Assembly: GCA_002197995.1 (NCBI GenBank) | Contig: NGZR01000007.1 | Coordinates: forward strand, 1,198,399-1,262,398 | Source: Gaeumannomyces sp. JS-464 | Taxonomy: Eukaryota > Ascomycota > Sordariomycetes > Magnaporthales > Magnaporthaceae | Direction of reading: 5' to 3' | DNA length: 64,000 bases | Position numbers and translations under genes: made by a program | Notes under the pieces: generated by a model | What the model was told of the DNA's origin: nothing | What the model saw: the letters and a program-made list of their open reading frames with translations, nothing else | Database searches by the model: none | In this document: positions 22,128 through 32,911 of the stretch, in pieces | Layout of the letters: each line of letters begins with the position of its first letter | How positions within the stretch are numbered: position 1 is the stretch's first letter

Positions 22128-23978
22128 CTAAGCCCTCGCTCTGACCTGGATAAGCGGCCCATTCTTTAGAAACGTAAAAATGTCCTGAAGCTCGTACTCG
22201 GTCGTGGGATCCGGACCGTCGCCGCTCCTGGCGCCGTTGACCCAGCGGTCGGGGCAGAGGCGGATGTCGTATTTCCAGACCAGGGTGGCGTAGAGGATCT
22301 GTATCTGCATCAGGGCGAGCGGCCGGCCGATGCAGTTGCGCGTGCCGGCGCTGAAGGGCAGGAAGGCGGCCGAGGCGCGCTTGACCGTCTCGTGCGTCAC
22401 CACGGTCTCACCGTCCGTCAGCACCTCGCCGGGGATCCACCGCTCGGGCTGGAAGGTGAAGGGTTCCGGGAAGAAGGTCTCGTCGTGCTGGAGCGGGAAG
22501 ACGGGCACGCCGATGTTGGTGCCCTCGGGGAAGGGGATGTCGCCGACCACGACGCCGCCCGGCTCGAGCTCGCGCCGGAGCACCGAGCCGGGCAGCTGCT
22601 CCATCCGCAGGGCCTCGTCGATGCACGCGCGCAGGTAGGTGCAGCTCTGCAGCGCCGGCCCGGCGCCAGTGGACTCGAGCGTCGGGAAGGCGGCGCGGAC
22701 CTCGCGTTGGAGCCGGGCGAGCTTGACGTGGTTGTGAAGGAGGTGGTACATGGCGGCGCAGATGGCGGTCGAGGAGGTATCGCCGCCTGTTATTTTTATT
22801 TCGTTTGTTTAGAGGAAACAAAGGAATACATAATTGCTCCTCCAAAGAATCTGTGGATGGTGGGATAATAAAAACACTCACCGGCTGTGATCAGCAAGAT
22901 AATCTCCTCCATCAGCTCGTCCAGCGCGGTATCTTCTTCGGTCTTCCTGCCGTCGGGGTGCGTGAGCCAGAAGGTGAAGACCTTCTCGCCCTCGTCGCTG
23001 CCCTCCACCTTTCGCCGCAGACGGTCCTCGGTGGCGCGCCTCACAAATTCGTCAAACGGCGCGTACGAGCGGACCAGGCGCGAGAGCAGAGGTTTTCTCA
23101 GGCCCCATTTATGCAGCATGGTGATGGCGGACCCGGTCTAGAGCACGTAAAAGTCCTTGTAAGTAAGCACAGTGGCCTGAGCGTGACCCCGAAGCTGGAG
23201 GATTGGGAGCTGGAGACAGCCTCCTCCTATACTTACGACGTTCTCCTCCCACATGCTCTCGTGGATGACGTCGATCAGGTGGCGCTCCTTGGCTGAGGCC
23301 ATAATATCGAACGAAAGGGAGAGCGACAGATCGCTGGAGAGGTCGAACGAGTGGCGGTTGATCCAGACGGCGTAGTTCTTAGGGGCGCTTCACCCGCCGC
23401 CGCCGTCGCCGGACACGCGGCCCTCGACGGCCCTGCCCTCGCCGTCGTCCCCGTCGAGGAACTCGAGGCAGCGGCAGAGCATGGCGACGTGCTTGCGCAC
23501 TGTCACCTCGGCGTCCCGCAGCGCCGCCTCGGTGAAGCCGTGGCGCATCAGCCGCCGCTTGCGCGCGTGGACCTGTTTGTGGATGACCGAGAAGAGGCTG
23601 GCGTTCTCCGGGTTGCGCGGGAAGGCCAGGTACGAGTCGGCCTTGCGGGTGAAGCGGCTGTTGGTGTACAGCGTCCGGACCGCCTCGGGCGACCGGAAGC
23701 TGACGTGGCGCGGCCCGTAGCTCTGGTGCAGGTTGTGCAAGTTCCGGGCCTCATCCTTCTTGATGATGTGGAAGGTGTTGTACAGGCTGCTGAGCCGCCC
23801 CAGAAGCGGGCCGGGAAGTGATCGAAGGGGGTGGAAGTACAGCCGGTGAACCGCGACGCAGACCGCGAACGACTGGTGGGCGGCATCAGGGTGTTGCGGG
23901 TTGTCAGTCGGAGCACGGGGCAAGCAGGAACCAACATTGGTAGAAGCCGTCACTTACACAGGCGAGGAATGGTAGCAT
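22128..23978 (-). CDS. Cytochrome P450 with in-frame stop
   Basis: Heme-thiolate monooxygenase of the microsomal class. Exons 23978-23958, 23872-23237, 23137-22882 and 22786-22128; all phases match, 524 codons. The N-terminus is a short membrane anchor (MLPFLAC then SFAVCVAVHRLYFHPL) and the hinge RSLPGP. The oxygen-binding I-helix reads ITAGGDTSST across the last intron. ExxR is EALR in CIDEALRMEQ, PERW is present, and the heme loop is FSAGTRNCIGRPLA with its cysteine near residue 453. At codon 168 (23392-23390) the frame carries TGA between GGGG and SAPKNYAVW. Related P450s as I know them have Trp here (GWSAPK), so a single TGG to TGA change is the simplest reading. Either a null allele or a sequence error. 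Substrate unknown. Confidence 0.88.
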
Positions 23979-26900
23979 TGTAAGGACGAAACTCAACCCC
24001 GAGCCAGAGAGCTGAGATTTAGGGGCATCATCATGAGCGGCTGTAATTCGTCCATGGCGGTTCAATTTTATCTTTTCTTCTTTTTAACACTTAAATGATA
24101 TGTTCGATGGAGCTGCTAGTGGGAGTCTTAGGGTTCTTTAATAACGCAGTAAGTAAGCTTGTAGGTATAATATCGGCCCGGCCGCTCAAGAGGTGTGCGA
24201 GGCCCGAGCCCGGTAGCCAGTCCCAGATATCTGCAGTCATATCCCTGAAATTACAGGGGGCAGTCTTCCTTAGGCGACTTTAAGCCCCGAGGATCTCGTC
24301 AGGCACCGGCGGAGCACCTAAAGGGACGCTTGCGTTTCTGTCTGGCCCCGCCCCCTTAGGGTCTTTTGTCGCTCACATATTATCATGCTGCCGCTATGGT
24401 CATGGCGCATATGCTGAGCGAGTCAAAGAAGTGCCCTGACCCTCTGTTCCAGCTTCCTCCGAACGAGCTGACCCCGGCAGCATGGTGCCAGCCAGGGCGT
24501 ACTCGCTGGAGTATTCGTGGCGGCCTTTGCTTACCACAAAACCTCATCTCATTGCCCTTGACCAAGCGAGAAATCTCACCCCGAGCCAGCCTTGAAAATT
24601 CCCCGGGTCTAACTACTCCAAATTTGTCTCAACTCCCGGAAAAGACTCATGATATCTATTTTGTAGTCCCGCTGGCTCATCATTGTTAACGCAGGCTGTA
24701 CAGTGTCAACCCAAATCATGCATCCGGAAGTCGAAAGAGAGTTATGCCACACGCTGCTGGTTGAGCTTCTGGCGTAAGTTACTGAGCTTTTCAGGGTCTT
24801 GGCCAACCCGGAGTGCAAACTTAGAGGAGCGAACTGGCATGCAGTCCAACGCCGCCATGCGGGGTCTGAAGATCGCCATTTTGACTCTACGAAATTGACG
24901 CATGTTAACAATATTTACCGGCTTACTCTTGAAAACAGCCATCAGTTCGCATACCCAGTTCGATGGTAAGAAAGCTTTTATTTTTATTTTTATTCTCCGT
25001 TCTTGCCGCGAGGAAAAAAAAAGGGGCTTACCCAGGCGCAGACCTGCCCCGAACCAGCGAACCGAGCCCGTGTGCATCTTTTCGCTTTCTTCCAACGTGA
25101 GCGGTCCGCATTTCGCGAAATTGCCCAGTCCCACGTCGACGAGCTTCGAAAAACCGATGGATCACTACTACGAAGCACTCTTAGAGGGCAAAAAAACGAC
25201 GCCGTCAAAAACTCTATTGCAGCCGCCCTCCGACGGAGCCAGAAGTAGCATGTAAACCTGCCCTGCTTCTTTGAGCTTGCACACTCCTCACACGGCGTCC
25301 TATCACACCAACCTCCACGTGAAAGCAAAACGCCAACAGACCCCATTAGGCCATGGTGACCACAACGGTGGGAATGGTCTCGGCCGGTCCGTGGGGGCCG
25401 TCAGGGGCGCGCGTGCCCCTAAACCAACCACCCACGCGTCCCGCTCCTTCCGGCTACACGACCCGGGGCGCGTCGTGACAAACAGGAGGTCGTGGTCCAG
25501 TATATCCTACGCGCTGATTGATCACCGTGCTGGAGCATGGTCGGCCTTGCCGTTTGGGGCAGTAAGATTAGAGCTCAGGGGCGTGTGTACAGAGAGAGCC
25601 CCGAGTCTTCACACCTTGTGCGTTGTCCTTCCTCATATGCTTGCTTTTTTTCTTTCCTTGCTTTGTTTTATTGCCGCTGTGGCATCGGTGGTCGTGCCGG
25701 TATCCTGACCAGTAAAAAGGCTGGGGCTGCGAGGTCAAGGGATCAAACGTTGTGTCCGCACTTGGTTCCTTTTCCCGACCACCAGCCCATCCATGCAACC
25801 AAGAGATTATGCTTTTTTCCCTTGACTTTTACTGCTCTCGGCGCGTCTGTACCTGGGACATGGCCGGTGGCTCTTCAGCCAGCGAGACCGGTGTGCGGGC
25901 TGCTGAGGATTGGGTGAGTGAGATGGTGTGTAGAAAACACGCACAAAAAGACGAGAGCAAACGACTGGAGGGACAAGAAAGAAAAAAAAACTGCACAACT
26001 GCAAGACCCACCGCGGCGCTCCTCCTCGTCCGAAATGAGCAGCAGAACCAAGACATGCAGAGGACGTGTGTGTCAGCAAAAGGGCTGCTCTGCAGGGACG
26101 AAGCGCCGCCAACCACAAGCGCGCGCCCCATCATTCCAATTATTGCCGCCCGGCAACGCACAAAAGAAAAACAAACAGATAGAGATAGGTGCCCCCACCC
26201 CGGGCTGTTAGCACTCTCCCTGTTAGGTCCGGGCGGGATGGAAGCTGGCAAGCTTGAGCAAAGAAAGGAACCCGGCTGGATGGTTAGCTCGCCATGGTAG
26301 CTACCTAGCATACATACACCTGAGTATGCAGGGTCTCCGCGTCTCTGGCCCCCATCCTCTTCCTGCCTCCTCTCTCTTCACTGTCGTACCTCCCGCTGAC
26401 TCGTGGCCTGGCGCGCCCCGGCTCCCGAACCAACCAGCGCCTCGCACGCTTACCCTCCCCTCCGCCGCTGCCGCTGCAACTTCCCAGGAAATGGGGTGGT
26501 GGTGGTGTGTGCATTGGGACCGACCCTGCCGACCCTGCTTCTGGCCAGGGCGTGGTCCTCTTCTTTCCTCTCTGAGAATCCTCTCTCGCGGGTGGTCACC
26601 AGCTCCTGGCCTGGACGCAGGGGGGAGCCCCGTAGCCGCCCGCAAGAGAACGCCAAGGGAGCAAAGGACGTGCATGCTCCTCGACCGCTTTGCACGCCCA
26701 ACCCCCCTATTGCCTGCCAGGGACCGCCTCTCGTGCCCGCTGCCGCCCCATACCTCCGTTTCCATGCTGCAGAGCCCAGCCCAATGACGGGCGGGGCCTG
26801 TCCTCCTGATCTGGCACATGCTCCCCCATCCGCCATCCACGTCTACATATTTGCTAAGCGGGAAAAATGTCTGGATCAGGACACAATCTGCTAGCTGTAG

Positions 26901-27657
26901 CCGGCAGCTCACCCGCTCAGCCCACCACCCCTCCCAGCACACTCGACTGAGTGCTGGCGTAGTCCTCCCCAGACCTTGGTCACCCCCGCGCGGGATCTCC
27001 CTTTCTGCCCGATATGAAGGTAAATGAAGCCCACCAAACACCAAGGGAGACTTATACAACGTTCGTATTTGACTCGGAAATATCGTAAATATCATCATAA
27101 CTCATACCGTCCGAATTCCTCCTGGATATAAATCTAAATCAAGCCATGAAGACACAGTAGCTAAATCCATCCGTTTGTACCCAAAACAAAGAGATTAATG
27201 CCCATGATCCTCCTTTTAAGTTCTACTGCGTCTTGAAAATGCCGATTACCGGACAGCGACAGGAAGAAGAGAAGACGATATAACCTAGTAGGGAAATATT
27301 CGTGACGTAGAAAGAAAAAAAAAGAAGAGAAAACCGCTTGATATCCCATTTCCCTAACCATATAACCCAGCCGTGGTGGTAATTAGGCCACGAAAAATGG
27401 GGTGTTTCTTTTTCTCAACGCAGACGGAAGTCTGTCTGTACAAGGAGTGTATGGAGCCTTTTGGTATAATGGATAAGGATGGGAGAAAGAAAAATAAAAT
27501 GCAAAGAGGTGGTCAAGCCTGATAAAGCAGTGGCTTAAGGAAAAGAGAATAGATGCGAAAAAAAGAAAAAAAAAATCAAGCGAGCTCCAGGCGGCGGTGA
27601 GGTACTAAAGGCAAGAGGAAGAGAAGGGCGACTCCCTGGGGTACCGCCCTACGAAGA
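23979..27657. other. Intergenic, no gene recognised
   Basis: About 3.7 kb between the P450 start and the 3' end of the first C2H2 gene. Short open frames occur on both strands near 24900-25250, but without family-like sequence or start context. An A-box-like TGGTATAATGG near 27462 lacks a matching B box. Confidence 0.45.
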
Positions 27658-29964
27658 CTAGTAGTCATCCTCCTCTCCCTCGGCGTCCTCGTCCACCCTC
27701 TCCACAATAATCTCGTCGAGAACGACTGTGTTGTCGTAGACGTTTGTGGCAGCGGCGGTAGCGGCAGCGGCAGTGATGGCCATGACAGCAACCCCGGACG
27801 GCTTGAGCGGGTTGTTGAGGACCCACTGCGTCCCGGTTCCGCTGCCGGTGGGGCACGGGACAATGATGGCGACGTCGGGCCTCGCCGCCCACTCGATCAG
27901 CGAGCGGTCGGGCTCGGCGCCGGCGCCGCCAGCCAGACGCACCGCGGGCTCGTCGCCGCGCGCCGCCGCTTCGAGGTGCTTGGCGAGGTGCTCCATGCGC
28001 TCGTCCCAGGCGTTGCTGCCTTCAAAGGTGGCCGTGCAGTCGGGAGCCGGGCACAACATACGGGTTGGCAGCCGGCAGCGCTCCATCTCTGCATTGCGCT
28101 GCATCTGCTTAAGCCGGCTCTCCCAGGCCATCGCTTCGCCATCGTCCATGGCGGCCGCCGCGCTCATGGCCGTAGCAACGGTGACGGTGGATGAAGAGGA
28201 CGACTTTCTCCTGTGCGATGTGGGCGCAACGGACGCTGCCGACGAGGATGACCCGCCAAGCCTCTGCTGCCTGATCCTGTCCGGGGCGTGCATCCGGCGG
28301 ACATGCTGGGTGTACAGGTCCTTGCGGTTGAAGATGGCCCCGTTGGGCAGGCGCGGGCCAAAAGTATGCTGGTGTCCGGCCACACCTTGGCCTGCGGTGA
28401 GGGAAGAGGCTGGTGCGATGGCGCATGAGTTGCGGCCCCTGAGGCTGCTGCTGACGGCGCGCGCTGGGGCGGTGGGCGAGGCAGCCGCCATGGCCGGGTC
28501 ACCATTGCTGCTCGGGGTAGCAACGAGGACTGGGGGCACATTGACCGTCTTGGCGCAGTCGTCTTGGGTACAGACCCAGAAGTTGAGCAGGATGTGCTGC
28601 GACACGACGTGGCGCTTCCACTCGTTCTTGCTCGCAAAAGTGGACTCGCAACCCGCAAAGGCAAAGACGCAGACGAAGGGCCGCTTGTGCTGCTTCTTGA
28701 CGTGGGTTTCGAGTGCGCCCTCAGTCTTGAAGGACGTGGTCTGCGGGCAGTCCCGGCAGGTGAGGTGGCCGTGACCCGCCTGTGTGAGCATGATGCCAGT
28801 TCCGGCCGGGGAGGGTGCGATAGTGGCCGAGGTCACAGGGGAGGTGAGGTCCACCTCGATCTGGCTGGACTGCTTTCTTTGCCTCTTGGGGGACGGCGGC
28901 CGCTCTTTGGACTGGGTCACCGATTTGGATGGCCGCCTGGGCGTGGGCTTTTTCTTGGGCGGCGCTGCTACTCTACTCCGAGTGTTGACGGATCGGGGAG
29001 GCCTGGTTGGCGCAAAGTCACTGCTGTCGTCACCGTCCTCGTTGTCCTCGTCGTCGTCCTGGTCTATGCTGCGGCTGCGCTTTAGGCCTGTGGGACGTTC
29101 GGTCTCGGAATCGGCGCTCTCCTGGTTCAGAGGGCTAGGTGGGTGGTAGGCCGCGGTGATTGTGGCCTCCTGCTTGATCGGGGCCGAAAAGGCCTCTACC
29201 GGGGTCGGGGTCCTGTTCGCAGCAAATTCGGGGAATCCAGCCGACGAGCTGCTCTGGAGGGTGAGGCTGCGCTGGGGCGGCTCGAAATCGTAGTTGGCGG
29301 GGATCGGCCCTGCGTAGAGATCAAAGTCGGCCTGAGAGGTTGGATTGATCTCTGAAGGGTTAACGTATCCGGCGGGCATGCACGCCGCAGCGATATAATC
29401 GTTGGCAACGAGCGGTCGCGGTGAGCCCCAGAAGGACTGAGGGGGCGTGTGGCCGCCCGCCGGCTGATACTTGATATGGTGAGGCGGCGCCACGGTAGGG
29501 TCGACGCCGGCGGGGGGAGTTGCCGGCCCAATCTCGTGGAACACTTCGCTGTCGCCAGCTGGGCTCAAGGCGCTGCTACAGGAGGAGCCGTGGTCGTGTG
29601 AGGAGACAGGAGAGCCCCATCGCTGGTGCTGGAAAGGAATGTGGACAGTCGTGGGGAGCACTGACTGGTGCTGGAAGTGGTGCTGGACCTGGAGTTGAGG
29701 GGATTGGACAGGCGGGGGGTTGAAGAAGGCAGTCTTCTCTCGGTCCTTCAGGAACTTCTGTACTTGCTGCTGGTGCGAATGTCCCAAGGCTCCAGGAACA
29801 AATGCTGACGTGGCCGGCGAAGCGCAGTCGAGTAGCGGATCAATGTTGCTGTCCATGCTGCTGAGGTCTATAAGGGGCTCCCCTGGTTGAGAGATTGAGT
29901 ATGACTGGGCAAGGTAGGGGTCATGGGGTCTGGCCATGCCAAAGAGTAGATGTGGGGAACTCAT
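27658..29964 (-). CDS. C2H2 zinc-finger transcription factor
   Basis: Single intact exon, 768 residues, from MSSPHLLFGMARP, the first ATG of the frame. The N-terminal half is a Gln/Ser/Pro/His-rich presumed activation region. A basic stretch with PPKKKPTPRRPSKS and SPKRQRKQSS (about residues 330-370) is a likely nuclear localisation signal, preceded by an acidic run (DDDEDNEDGDD). Fingers: CRDC...H-x4-H near 398-421; CVFAFAGC...KRHVVSQH near 424-450; a third that begins WVCTQDDC near 463 but whose His pair (HVRRMH) comes only near 551; and a last one CPAPDC...H...H near 635-666. The C-terminus is Ala-rich then acidic. Nuclear DNA-binding regulator, target unknown. Its finger pair resembles that of the gene at 39-42 kb. 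Confidence 0.88.
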   Translation of the reverse strand: MSSPHLLFGMARPHDPYLAQSYSISQPGEPLIDLSSMDSNIDPLLDCASPATSAFVPGALGHSHQQQVQKFLKDREKTAFFNPPPVQSPQLQVQHHFQHQSVLPTTVHIPFQHQRWGSPVSSHDHGSSCSSALSPAGDSEVFHEIGPATPPAGVDPTVAPPHHIKYQPAGGHTPPQSFWGSPRPLVANDYIAAACMPAGYVNPSEINPTSQADFDLYAGPIPANYDFEPPQRSLTLQSSSSAGFPEFAANRTPTPVEAFSAPIKQEATITAAYHPPSPLNQESADSETERPTGLKRSRSIDQDDDEDNEDGDDSSDFAPTRPPRSVNTRSRVAAPPKKKPTPRRPSKSVTQSKERPPSPKRQRKQSSQIEVDLTSPVTSATIAPSPAGTGIMLTQAGHGHLTCRDCPQTTSFKTEGALETHVKKQHKRPFVCVFAFAGCESTFASKNEWKRHVVSQHILLNFWVCTQDDCAKTVNVPPVLVATPSSNGDPAMAAASPTAPARAVSSSLRGRNSCAIAPASSLTAGQGVAGHQHTFGPRLPNGAIFNRKDLYTQHVRRMHAPDRIRQQRLGGSSSSAASVAPTSHRRKSSSSSTVTVATAMSAAAAMDDGEAMAWESRLKQMQRNAEMERCRLPTRMLCPAPDCTATFEGSNAWDERMEHLAKHLEAAARGDEPAVRLAGGAGAEPDRSLIEWAARPDVAIIVPCPTGSGTGTQWVLNNPLKPSGVAVMAITAAAATAAATNVYDNTVVLDEIIVERVDEDAEGEEDDY

Positions 29965-32144
29965 GCTGGTGGGCAACGGGGCACACGGGGCGAAGGCAGC
30001 AGTTTTTTAACCAGGTGGTGTAGAGGGCCTCCAGGCTGCAGCGTTGCTGATGTTGACGATATTGGACAACCTGAACCTGGAAGCCAGGCCGACGGGCTGG
30101 CTGCCGATCGGTACTGGTCCAGTTACGTGCGGGCAGCGGGCCCGATCCGGCAGGAGTTCGAAGGGGGTGAGTGAGGAGCAAACAGGCGGGAGGCAGCCAA
30201 AGGGCGCGCCTATCAGCCTTGCCGGGTGCCCGCAAAGGAGGGAAATCGGATTGTTCCAAAGTGCAAGATCGAGACAGCTTGGCCACGCAGGTAGGCAGCG
30301 TGCAGCGCTCCGTCCGGTGGTGGGTGGTATGCAGCACGTGGTGTGGGAGAGGCGCTGCGGTAGATCGGCACTTTTCCTTTCTTCTTACTTGGTGCCACAA
30401 ACAACAAGCGGCGCCTCGACGGTTGACTCTCGAGTTGATCAAGAGGGACCACAAAGGGGCCTTGATTTTCCGGGAAGGGTACTTTTTCTCTTTTAAACTT
30501 TAAGCATCCATGGCACACGGCGGTGCAACACCTTCTTTTAATAGACGGGGGTTGATGGAGGCGGAGGAGGAGGTGGTGGTGGAGGTGCCTGCACGGCAGG
30601 TGCTAGTGGTGTTACCGGCTGGGCGGTGCTCCCAACGATGGACGTCTGCACACTGGGGCGCAGGGAGAAGGCGGCGACTAGAAACAGAAACGTCTGACTG
30701 TGACAAAGCGGTGGGCATGTGGCAGCAATGCAGTTTGCAAAGCAGCGCCAGGCAGAGAGAGGAAAAGGACGGGTGGCATCATGCTGGACTTAAAGGAGAG
30801 TCGGTGCCGAGACACGACGCTTGCCGTGTCCCTGCCTCGAGCGGAGGAGGGCCATTGGGTCCCATCATCACGCTCTCCTCCCAGCACCCGGGCCTGGGGG
30901 GGTGGGACGAGCAAAAGTCGACAGGGGGGGTCGAGACAGGGGCGACAGGACAGGGACCAGCTCCGGGGTCAGTCTGTCGCGACGGCGATGACCTGGGCTG
31001 CGCAGGATTCTGCTGCACTCAGCGCAGAGCCGCATCTCACACACCTCGAGGTCCGCCCAAAGTACCGTGTACCCGCCAGCAGTCCTGAGGCGGAATCCGG
31101 TGTAGGCCGGCTAGTTATCTTAGTGGGTGGGCAGCCGAGGGACGCTCAGGGTGGGTGGGTGTGGTGGTGGTGGTGGTCGCCTGCGGCCTGGAGCGGATGC
31201 AGAGCACTGCGCTGGGCCACGAGCTGACCTCCGCCGCCCAGCCAGCTGCCCTGCTTATCTCGCGATCGATGCGCTTTCCCCGCCCAAAACAACGCATGCA
31301 ACTCTTTCGCACGGTGGAAGAGGGTATGGAGCGCCGTCCGCGTATGTACGGGCAGGACTTCGCGCAGAGTAATGTGGGAGAAGTGGGTTTGATCCATCTT
31401 GAAAGTGGAAGATGACAAGAGGGAAGCAAGCTGCGCCCCGCTGCCCTGGTCGCGCCTGCCCTTGACCAGCAGACCCATGTTGCGGCCCGTTAACTGAGAT
31501 GGAGAGATGAGATGGTCAAAAGAGGAAGTAAAAAAATAAGATAAAAACAACCCAAGACGAAAAATAAAATGCATGGACGGAAAGGACCCCAAACCTTAGT
31601 ACGACCACTTAAGGAATTCCCCGCTGACGAATCTAAACATACATGCGCGCAGACTATGGGGCGGCGGGGCAATGGGCTTCGCTTCCCTGTGACCCCAACC
31701 AATCCCCGTGGCCACTTTTTGTGACAAGGGGCCAACTTGCCTCCCTTGCTGCCCTCCATCGGCTCTCTTCCCTTTTCCCTGAGCGAATCGAAGACGCCGC
31801 GAAGCACGCAGAGCATCCACATGGCCAGTTCGGACGCACACTGCCTCGCGGCGGCGCGTGTAGGTCGTTTGCAAGCAAAGCGAGAGCCCTGGCAGGTGGC
31901 AGGTTGTTCTTGTTGTTTCATTTTGCCATTTGCCCGCATCCTTCGAGAACAGCCCAGGGGCCCATCGGCGGCCACGACTTGCGCCTATCCGACGACGACT
32001 ACATACAACAAGTTCACCTGCTCATACGCGTATTCGTGCGGGCGTGTGTCTCCATCTCTTTAGGTGGCCCGACACAGCCAGCCAGTCATTTGTCCAGCTG
32101 CACAGCCGCTCCTCCTTGGCGGCGCGCTTAATGGAGCTGCTATT

Positions 32145-32172
32145 CTGTTGTTGCTGCTGCTGTTGCTGCTGT
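32145..32172. repeat. CTG/TTG triplet repeat
   Basis: An imperfect run of CTG and TTG triplets in non-coding sequence. Confidence 0.9.
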
Positions 32173-32877
32173 CCCTCATGATTGAATGCGGCCCGAAAAC
32201 ACGGCCGCGGGGGGCGTCTGTGGCGGCCATGGTTCGCATCCGCACACAAGTTTGGTGGGCGGATGTCACGCGGAGGTGGTCCGCACACTCTGTGCAGGCC
32301 GGCGCCGCCAAGCGGGCGGGCGGGGTTCAGACGGAGGAGACCGTCGTGTGGGTGCGGTGTGGCTTGATTAGCTGTTCTATCTTTGTCGCCTCTGCTGGTC
32401 GAGGGGCTCGACTACCTGGGCTAGGGCACGCGATACGGGGCCAAACCACAGACGAGCTGGGCATATTAGACACACAGGCTGAGAAGTGGGCTCAATATTG
32501 GCAAGCCACCCAACGCAGCATCATAGGTATTGTGAGCCCGGTGAGGAGGTCGAAACAATCCCAAGAGCTCTAGGAAGACAGAACCAAGGAATCCCAGCCG
32601 AGCTGCCTGCGACGAGGCGCCCGGCGGTGATCTCCCGCTCCGCTTCTTGGCGGACGAGCAGTGGAAGCTGCCAGCGCCTAAGGGTCGGCAAGAAAAAGGC
32701 GGCTCTGTCGAGGTCGCACCAGAAAACCTGGAGGCTGCCGATTGGAGAGATCTGGGCAAAGGCAACCGGAAGGCAGCAAGCAAGGAAGGGAGGAACCTGC
32801 GCAGGCATCCAAGCTTCGCACGTGGATGGGGCCTGATTGCAACGGTATACGCTACCTCAACGCTACCTGACGTATGA

Positions 32878-32910
<33 letters not shown>
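32878..32910. repeat. AGC/AAC triplet repeat
   Basis: Three AGC units followed by alternating AAC and AGC units. Non-coding. Confidence 0.9.

Positions 32911-32911
<1 letters not shown>

Noticed and set aside
23390..23392. RIP as the cause of the P450 stop
   Set aside because: RIP favours C-to-T at CpA; the changed C here is followed by C, and the surrounding sequence is not AT-enriched.
27455..27530. A-box-like TGGTATAATGG
   Set aside because: No acceptable B box or acceptor stem follows.
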